From the NCBI GenBank assembly GCA_030149625.1, contig JASLHP010000280.1, positions 1-8,600 on the forward strand: a DNA stretch of 8,600 bases, written 5' to 3'. Shown here piece by piece: positions 1-8,600 of the stretch. Source of the stretch: Solirubrobacteraceae bacterium. Its GTDB lineage: Bacteria > Actinomycetota > Thermoleophilia > Solirubrobacterales > Solirubrobacteraceae. A model generated the notes under the pieces. That model saw only the letters and a list, made by a program, of their open reading frames with translations, was not told where the DNA came from and did not search any database. The first letter of the stretch is position 1; each line of letters opens with the position of its first letter. The position numbers and the translations under genes were made by a program.

Positions 1-129
1 TTCGGCGGACGCGACCACACGACCGTCATGCACGCCTGCCGCAGAGCCTCGGCACGGATCGCGAGCGACGACGCGTGCCGCGAGACTGTGGAGAAGTTGC
101 GCAACTCGCTGAGCTCCACACAGGCATGA
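1..129 (+). CDS. dnaA: Chromosomal replication initiator DnaA, C-terminal end (partial)
   Basis: Frame 1 is open from the first base to TGA at 127-129 and gives 42 residues beginning FGGRDHTTVMHACRRA. This is the DnaA domain IV signature, the helix-turn-helix whose Arg-Asp-His-Thr-Thr residues contact the DnaA box. DnaA is the AAA+ initiator that binds oriC boxes, unwinds the origin and recruits the replicative helicase. Only the last part of domain IV is in the window; the ATPase domains lie upstream. The tail ends in a normal-looking amphipathic helix (ETVEKLRNSL) and a short SSTQA end. The most common form after the signature is HADRKI or HACRKI, whereas here it reads HACRRA, a mild variation. 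The position directly upstream of dnaN is the classical arrangement. The identification is firm although the fragment is short. Confidence 0.93.
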   Translation, partial: FGGRDHTTVMHACRRASARIASDDACRETVEKLRNSLSSTQA

Positions 130-167
130 GCACTCAGCGCGCCGACGACCGGCCATCCTGAGAGACT

Positions 168-262
168 TCAGCCACAGCTTCCACAGCTCTCCACATGACC
201 ACACGCCTCGATCACATTGCCCCCACAGCAGATCCACATCTCCACAGCCCCTACTGATACTC
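168..262 (+). other. Candidate origin element: DnaA-box-like array in dnaA-dnaN spacer
   Basis: Seven CCACA cores lie on the + strand, starting at 172, 181, 191, 199, 223, 234 and 242; several are 8-11 bp apart, about one helical turn. Against TTATCCACA/TTGTCCACA, the 9-mers at 168-176 (TCAGCCACA), 187-195 (CTCTCCACA), 195-203 (ATGACCACA), 230-238 (AGATCCACA) and 238-246 (ATCTCCACA) match 7 of 9; 177-185 matches 6 and 219-227 is poor. None is perfect. The best single site, TTCTCCACA (8 of 9), is on the - strand at 87-95 inside dnaA. Actinobacterial oriC usually sits between dnaA and dnaN, but this spacer is only 155 bp, shorter than in mycobacteria. It could be the origin, part of it, or a DnaA-responsive dnaN promoter. 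Confidence 0.55.
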
Positions 263-284
263 AGATCCGATCAGCAAGACTCAG

Positions 285-1394
285 ATGAAGCTTTCCCTTT
301 CCTCAGCCGACCTTCTCTCGCAGCTACAGACAACGACGCGTGTCGCTTCTTCGCGCAGCGCAGTGCAGGCGCTCTCGGGTGTGATGATCGCCGCCGGGGA
401 CGCATCCACCGAGCTGTTGGCGACCGACATGGAGATCGGGCTGCGCGTGCCCCTGCAAGCCGAGGTGCTGCGTGCGGGGTCCGTCGTGCTGCCTGCGCGT
501 CTATTGCTCGACGTGGCTCGCTCGCTGCCGTCGGAGCAGCTGACGATGGAGCTTCGCTCCGCGGAGCAGGACGTCGAGTTGATCTGTGGGCCCACCACTT
601 TCCACCTGCGCACCTTGCGTGCCGAGGACTTCCCCTCGCTGCCGGCGCCGGCAGCGGACACGCGCATCGTTCTGCCCGCTGAGGCGTTCGTGCAGACGAT
701 CGCCCGTGTGGCCCGCTCGGCGTCGCGCGATGAGACACGACCCGTGCTGACAGGCATCCTGATGTCGGCCTCCGCACAGGAGCTGCGCATGGTCGCGACG
801 GATTCCTACCGTCTCAGCGTCAAGGAGACCGCTTTGGAGACGCCACTGCAGGGGAGCCTCGAGGCGAACGTCCCCGCGCGAGCGCTGCAGGAGCTCGTGC
901 GCATCGCCCAGCAGATCTCGAGTGAGACGATCGCCGTCAGCGTCGGCCAGAACCAGGTCGTGTTCGAGCTCGGCGACGTTGTGCTCTCGTCCCGCCTGAT
1001 CGACGGCCAATTCCCGAACTATCGCCAGCTGCTGCCCGAGTCGGTCGAGCACGAGCTGCGGCTCGCGAGCGCCGAGCTGACGGACGTCGTGCGCCGGATC
1101 AGCCTGCTTGCGCAGAAGAACGCTCCGTTGCGCTTGAGCTTCAGCGAGGGCACTCTCACGACCTCGGCTCAGACCCCGGACGTCGGTGAGGCGAGCGAGG
1201 CGATTCCGGTGCCATTCCACGGCGAGCCGTTCGAGATCGGCTTCAACCCCGAGTTCCTGCGTGACGGCCTCGAGAGCATCGAGTCAGACGAGCTGGTGTT
1301 GAAGTTGATCAGCCCGCTGCGTCCGGGGCTGATCGAATCCCCCGACAGCGGCGATTTCGTCTATCTGATCATGCCGATCCGCCTCAACGTGTAG
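285..1394 (+). CDS. dnaN: DNA polymerase III beta sliding clamp
   Basis: The product has 369 residues, a normal beta-clamp length. Two copies form the ring that encircles DNA and tethers DNA polymerase III; the hydrophobic pocket also binds clamp loader, repair polymerases and other clamp-motif proteins. The three tandem clamp folds cover about 1-120, 121-250 and 251-369. Recognisable pieces are ETRPVLTGI (150-158), ATDSYRLSV (171-179; pocket segment, ATDGHRL in E. coli), RLIDGQFPNYRQLLP (237-251) and the C-terminal YLIMPIRL (360-367), which lines the binding pocket. The ATG at 285 gives the expected N-terminus MKLSLSSADLLSQL, but no clear Shine-Dalgarno precedes it: the bases just before are AGCAAGACTCAG. 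Translation may therefore be leaderless or weakly initiated. recF begins 9 bp after the stop, so co-transcription is likely. Confidence 0.97.
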   Translation: MKLSLSSADLLSQLQTTTRVASSRSAVQALSGVMIAAGDASTELLATDMEIGLRVPLQAEVLRAGSVVLPARLLLDVARSLPSEQLTMELRSAEQDVELICGPTTFHLRTLRAEDFPSLPAPAADTRIVLPAEAFVQTIARVARSASRDETRPVLTGILMSASAQELRMVATDSYRLSVKETALETPLQGSLEANVPARALQELVRIAQQISSETIAVSVGQNQVVFELGDVVLSSRLIDGQFPNYRQLLPESVEHELRLASAELTDVVRRISLLAQKNAPLRLSFSEGTLTTSAQTPDVGEASEAIPVPFHGEPFEIGFNPEFLRDGLESIESDELVLKLISPLRPGLIESPDSGDFVYLIMPIRLNV

Positions 1395-1398
1395 GAAG
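1393..1398 (+). promoter_or_regulatory. Ribosome binding site of recF
   Basis: AGGAAG overlaps the dnaN stop codon and lies 5 bases before the GTG at 1404. This supports the GTG at 1404 over the out-of-frame ATG at 1399 and the in-frame GTG at 1410, and it suggests translational linkage with dnaN. Confidence 0.6.
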
Positions 1399-1403
1399 AT
1401 GAC

Positions 1404-5496
<4,093 letters not shown>

Positions 5497-5544
5497 CCCC
5501 GACGCCACATTCGAGGTGGGTCGAACCAACCCTCGTATCTGCTT

Positions 5545-5552
5545 GGAGGTGA
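5545..5552 (+). promoter_or_regulatory. Strong ribosome binding site of gyrA
   Basis: GGAGGTGA is a full-length complement of the 16S rRNA tail, with GGAGG six bases before the ATG at 5556. It fixes the gyrA start and predicts efficient translation. The 59-bp spacer upstream also contains TTCGA (5510-5514) paired with TCGAA (5521-5525), and CGAGG (5512-5516) complementary to CCTCG (5531-5535); these are mutually exclusive and weak. Confidence 0.8.
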
Positions 5553-5555
5553 GCT

Positions 5556-8081
5556 ATGGCCAGCGCTGACGTCATAGGCGGAGGCAACATCGAACCGCGC
5601 GCGCTCGAGGAGGAGATGCGCACCGCGTACCTCGACTACGCGATGTCGGTGATCGTCGGCCGCGCGCTGCCCGACGTGCGCGATGGCCTGAAGCCCGTCC
5701 ATCGGCGCGTGCTGTACGCGATGAACGAGCTCGGGCTCAGCCCCAACCGCTCGTACTCCAAGTGCGCGCTGATCGTCGGCGAGGTGATGGGCAAGTACCA
5801 CCCGCACGGCGACTCCGCGATCTACGACACGCTCGTGCGCCTCGCGCAGGAGTTCTCGATGCGCTACCAGCTCGTCGACGGGCAGGGGAACTTCGGCTCG
5901 ATCGACGACGACCCGGCCGCCGCGATGCGCTACACCGAGGCCCGCCTCGCCCGGATCGCGACCGAGATGCTGCGCGATCTCGACATGGACACGGTCGACT
6001 TCGTGCCGAACTACGATGGCTCCAAGCGCGAACCGCTGGTGCTCCCGTCGCGCTTCCCGAACCTGCTCGTGAACGGCTCCTCGGGCATCGCGGTGGGGAT
6101 GGCGACGAACATCCCGCCGCACAACCTGCGCGAGGTGGTCGCCGCGACGATCGCCTACATCGACGACCCCGACCTGGAGGTCGAGGGCCTGATGCGCCAC
6201 ATCAACGGGCCGGACTTCCCGACGGGCGGCATCATCCTCGGCCGCGCGGGCATCAAGGACGCGTACGAGACGGGCCGTGGACGCGTGCGCATCCAGGCGC
6301 GCGTGCACGTCGAGCCGCTGAAACAGGGCAAGGAGGCGCTCGTCGTCACCGAGCTGCCGTTCATGGTCAAGAAGGGCGGCCAGGGCGGCCTGATCGAAAA
6401 GATCGCGGACCTCGTGCGCGACAAGAAGATCTCCGAGATCGCCAACCTCGAGGATCACTCCGACAAGCGCGGCATGCGGCTCGTGATCGAGCTCAAGCGC
6501 GACGCGATCCCGAAGGTCGTGCTCAACAAGCTCTACAAGCACACGCCGATGCAGAGCACGTTCGGCGTGAACATGGTCGCGCTCGTCGACAACGTGCCGC
6601 GCACGCTCGACCTGCGGGCGATGATCCACAACTACGTCGCGCACCAGCGCGAAGTGATCGTGCGCCGAACCAAGCACGAGCTGTCCGAGAAGGAGGCGCG
6701 CGCGCACATCCTCGAGGGGCTGCTGACCGCGCTCGAGCACCTCGACGAGATCATCGAACTGATCCGTGCCTCGCGCGACCGCGACAGCGCGCGCGAGCAG
6801 CTGGTCGCGCGCTTCGAGCTCTCGGCGATCCAGGCGACGGCGATCCTCGACCTGCGCCTGTCGCAGCTGACGGCGCTCGAGGCCGACGGGATCAAACAGG
6901 AGCACGCCGACGTGACCGAGCGGATCGCGGAGCTGCGCGCGATCCTCGGCGACGAAAGCCGCGTGTTGGCCGTGATCAAGGAGGAGCTCGCGGAGATCGC
7001 CGAGCGCTTCGGCGACGAGCGGCGCACGGAGATCAGTCACTCCGAGGACGAGATCGACATCGAGGATCTGATCGCCGACCAGCAGATGGTGATCACGATC
7101 ACGCAGACCGGCTACATCAAGTCGCTGCCGCTCGCCACCTATCGCCAGCAGCAGCGCGGCGGGCGCGGCGTCACCGGCATGGACATGAAGGACGGCGACT
7201 TCATCGAGCACCTGTTCGTGTGCTCCTCGCACGACTACCTGCTGTTCTTCTCCAACCGCGGCAAGGTCTACCGCTCGAAGGTCTACGAGCTGCCCGAGGC
7301 GCAGCGCACCGCGAAGGGGCGCGCGCTCGTGAACATCCTGCCGTTGCGCGAAGGCGAGCGAGTCCAGGCGGTCGTCTCGACGCGAGACTTCTCAGAGACC
7401 CAGTACCTCGTGTTCGCGACCCGCAACGGCACCGTCAAGAAGACCGAGCTCGAGGCCTACAACACCCCGATCAAAGCCGACGGCATCATCGCGATCAACA
7501 TCCGCGACGACGATGAGCTGCTGGCGGTGCGCGCGGTCGATCCGGGCGATGAGATCATCATGGTCTCCCGCGCCGGCCTGACCGTGCGCTTCGCGGAGTC
7601 TGACGCCCGCTCGATGGGACGTGACACCACGGGCGTGCGCGGCATGGACGTGGGGGATCGGAACCCCGCCCACCCCAACAGCGTGATCGCGATGGACGTC
7701 GCTCGCGACGACATGGACCTGCTGGTGGTCACCGAGAACGGCTACGGCAAGCGCACCCAGATCGCGCAGTACCGCAAGACCAACCGCGGCGCCAAAGGCG
7801 TCAAGACGATCGGGCTGACCGAGCAGAAGGGCGCGCTCGCTGGAGCGCTGGTGGTGCGCGAGCACCAGGAGCTCGTGTTCATCAGCGTCAGCGGCATGGT
7901 GCAGCGGACCGCCGCCGGCGGCATCTCCCAGCAGGGCCGCTCGGCCACCGGGGTGCGCGTGATGAATCTCAAGGACGACGACGTCGTGAGCGCGGTCGCG
8001 CTGGTGGTCGAAGCGAGCGAGGACGAGACTCCCGAGGCTCCGGCACAGCCGGGCGAGGACGCCACGGCGCCTCAGGCCTAG
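5556..8081 (+). CDS. gyrA: DNA gyrase subunit A (DNA cleavage-religation)
   Basis: The product has 841 residues. GyrA makes the transient double-strand break, passes the segment and wraps DNA. The winged-helix cleavage domain contains [14 protein letters not shown] (80-93) and [10 protein letters not shown], whose Tyr126 is the catalytic tyrosine with Arg125 before it. The quinolone-contact positions are Ser87 and Asp91 (Ser83 and Asp87 of E. coli), so no classical resistance change is visible. The GyrA box is QQRGGRG (532-538; QRRGGKG in E. coli), marking gyrase rather than topoisomerase IV. The C-terminal domain shows six beta-pinwheel blades, recognisable by [45 protein letters not shown] and SVSGMVQRT. 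An acidic, Pro/Glu-rich tail of about 25 residues ends the protein. It lies 59 bp after gyrB, very likely in the same transcript. Confidence 0.98.
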   Translation: MASADVIGGGNIEPRALEEEMRTAYLDYAMSVIVGRALPDVRDGLKPVHRRVLYAMNELGLSPNRSYSKCALIVGEVMGKYHPHGDSAIYDTLVRLAQEFSMRYQLVDGQGNFGSIDDDPAAAMRYTEARLARIATEMLRDLDMDTVDFVPNYDGSKREPLVLPSRFPNLLVNGSSGIAVGMATNIPPHNLREVVAATIAYIDDPDLEVEGLMRHINGPDFPTGGIILGRAGIKDAYETGRGRVRIQARVHVEPLKQGKEALVVTELPFMVKKGGQGGLIEKIADLVRDKKISEIANLEDHSDKRGMRLVIELKRDAIPKVVLNKLYKHTPMQSTFGVNMVALVDNVPRTLDLRAMIHNYVAHQREVIVRRTKHELSEKEARAHILEGLLTALEHLDEIIELIRASRDRDSAREQLVARFELSAIQATAILDLRLSQLTALEADGIKQEHADVTERIAELRAILGDESRVLAVIKEELAEIAERFGDERRTEISHSEDEIDIEDLIADQQMVITITQTGYIKSLPLATYRQQQRGGRGVTGMDMKDGDFIEHLFVCSSHDYLLFFSNRGKVYRSKVYELPEAQRTAKGRALVNILPLREGERVQAVVSTRDFSETQYLVFATRNGTVKKTELEAYNTPIKADGIIAINIRDDDELLAVRAVDPGDEIIMVSRAGLTVRFAESDARSMGRDTTGVRGMDVGDRNPAHPNSVIAMDVARDDMDLLVVTENGYGKRTQIAQYRKTNRGAKGVKTIGLTEQKGALAGALVVREHQELVFISVSGMVQRTAAGGISQQGRSATGVRVMNLKDDDVVSAVALVVEASEDETPEAPAQPGEDATAPQA

Positions 8082-8083
8082 CC

Positions 8084-8140
8084 GCTGGCCGGCGCCCGCG
8101 CCGGCGCCGCAACAATCGAGTCGCGATCGGCGCGGCCAGC
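8084..8140 (+). terminator. GC-rich inverted repeats after gyrA (possible terminator)
   Basis: Three bases after the gyrA stop, GCCGGCGC (8088-8095) and GCGCCGGC (8098-8105) form a perfect inverted repeat, about 7 pairs with a 4-nt loop. A second, competing pairing joins GCTGGCCG (8084-8091) to CGGCCAGC (8133-8140). Neither is followed by a U-tract, so termination would be of the U-poor kind reported in high-GC bacteria, or the structure may protect the 3' end. The change from housekeeping gyrase to a secreted-protein gene makes a transcript end here sensible. Confidence 0.42.
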
Positions 8141-8205
8141 TTCCACTTGTCCAGATTCGAGCGCTAGGACTCAGATAGGCATGCGCGCGGGCCGAAACGC
8201 TGAGG

Positions 8206-8600
8206 GTGCCCGCCGCCCGCAGACTCCCGCCGACAGTCTCGACACTCCTCGCATGCGCCGCTCTAGCCCTCGGCGCGGTGCCCGCTCAGGCGCTCGCCTC
8301 GCAGCCGCGGCACGCGCGTGCCGCCTGTGCCGCGCTGCCCACGCGCGCGCTTCGCCGCGAGTGCCGCGTGCGTGCGCACGACGTGCGCACGAGAAACACG
8401 GCCAAGCGCCGTGTGCAGGCGCCCCGCGTGCCGAGGTTGCGTCCGGCCAAGACGCCGCGCACGAAGAGCGCGACGGCGCCGCCGGCGAGCACGCCCGAAA
8501 CCAGCGCTGGGACACAGCTCGCCGCCAGCGAACGCACAGCGGCGACGATCGCCGCCGTGCTCGCGACGCCGTGCCCTAACACCGAACTGACCCCCGAAGC
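8206..8600 (+). CDS. Secreted protein, N-terminal part; possible CAP-domain protein (partial)
   Basis: This frame opens after the stop at 8176-8178 and runs to the window end. The only standard start is GTG 8206, giving 131 full codons. The product begins MPAARRLPPT, a basic n-region, followed by the hydrophobic VSTLLACAALALGAVPA and the signal-peptidase site AQALA|S (cleavage after residue 31). Residues 32 to about 105 are an Ala/Arg/Thr/Pro-rich linker. Near the end come TIAAVLATPCPNTELTPE (about 113-130, Cys123). A Cys-x-Asn-(Thr/Ala)-x-Leu-x-Pro segment commonly precedes the CAP (SCP-like) domain of secreted proteins in Thermoleophilia; the domain itself would lie beyond the window, so this is inference. 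Third codon positions are strongly GC, as in the neighbours. No well-spaced Shine-Dalgarno is seen (GAGG directly abuts the GTG). Being a secreted protein, it has no obvious link to gyrase. Confidence 0.6.
   Translation, partial: MPAARRLPPTVSTLLACAALALGAVPAQALASQPRHARAACAALPTRALRRECRVRAHDVRTRNTAKRRVQAPRVPRLRPAKTPRTKSATAPPASTPETSAGTQLAASERTAATIAAVLATPCPNTELTPE

Noticed and set aside
210..272. Four GATC sites in the dnaA-dnaN spacer (Dam/SeqA-like control)
   Set aside because: Dam/SeqA origin control is a gammaproteobacterial feature. GATC is common in high-GC DNA and no seqA context is visible.
5510..5525. TTCGA-N6-TCGAA palindrome in the gyrB-gyrA spacer as an SOS (LexA) box
   Set aside because: The actinobacterial SOS box is CGAAC-N4-GTTCG; the half-site order and spacing here do not match.
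8147..8155. TTGTCCAGA, 8 of 9 matches to a DnaA box, downstream of gyrA
   Set aside because: It is isolated and breaks the conserved CCACA core, so it is probably chance.
8181..8579. ATG-start plus-strand ORF (132 codons) in a different frame from the secreted gene
   Set aside because: Arg/Ala-rich with no domain or signal; its frame competes with the better-supported GTG frame.
8286..8582. 98-codon minus-strand ORF with hydrophobic stretches
   Set aside because: The hydrophobicity is the antisense image of Ala/Gly-rich codons. The plus-strand frame from 8206 has a proper signal peptide and better codon pattern. Kept only as a weak alternative.

Overview
The window is the chromosomal replication-initiation and gyrase locus of a high-GC bacterium, read left to right on the + strand: the 3' end of dnaA, dnaN, recF, a DUF721/DciA-type gene, gyrB, gyrA, and the start of a probable secreted protein. 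The gene order and base composition suggest Actinomycetota. No gnd gene lies between dnaN and recF (unlike mycobacteria and Streptomyces), GyrB carries an E. coli-type TOPRIM insertion, and the last gene looks like the CAP-domain secreted proteins common in Thermoleophilia/Solirubrobacterales. That lineage is my guess and is not proven.

Layout. Bases 1-129 encode the last 42 residues of DnaA, including its DNA-binding signature. Bases 130-284 form a short dnaA-dnaN spacer with a dense, same-orientation array of CCACA cores (degenerate DnaA boxes), followed by a short GC stretch and trinucleotides resembling a DnaA-trio. It is a candidate oriC or DnaA-regulated dnaN promoter. dnaN (285-1394), recF (1404-2522) and the DUF721 gene (2519-2809) are packed tightly, with a 9-bp gap and then an ATGA overlap, so they probably share a transcript. 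Bases 2810-3036 are a non-coding, partly AT-rich leader of gyrB holding a palindrome, phased direct repeats, an extended -10 candidate and a strong hairpin with a possible alternative pairing. gyrB (3037-5496; start uncertain) and gyrA (5556-8081) follow, separated by 59 bp with a near-perfect Shine-Dalgarno before gyrA. Bases 8082-8205 contain GC-rich inverted repeats that may end the gyrase transcript. From 8206 to the window end runs an open frame with a GTG start, a clear signal peptide and an Ala/Arg/Thr/Pro-rich linker.

The genes work together. DnaA opens the origin, the DciA-type protein is thought to help load the replicative helicase, the DnaN clamp gives the polymerase processivity, RecF serves gap repair and fork restart, and gyrase (GyrA2GyrB2) relieves the positive supercoils ahead of the fork. 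All protein families here are well known. The points worth a second look are the origin architecture, the gyrB leader, the GyrB insertion and the overlooked GTG-start gene. I see no mobile element, CRISPR array, tRNA or rRNA.
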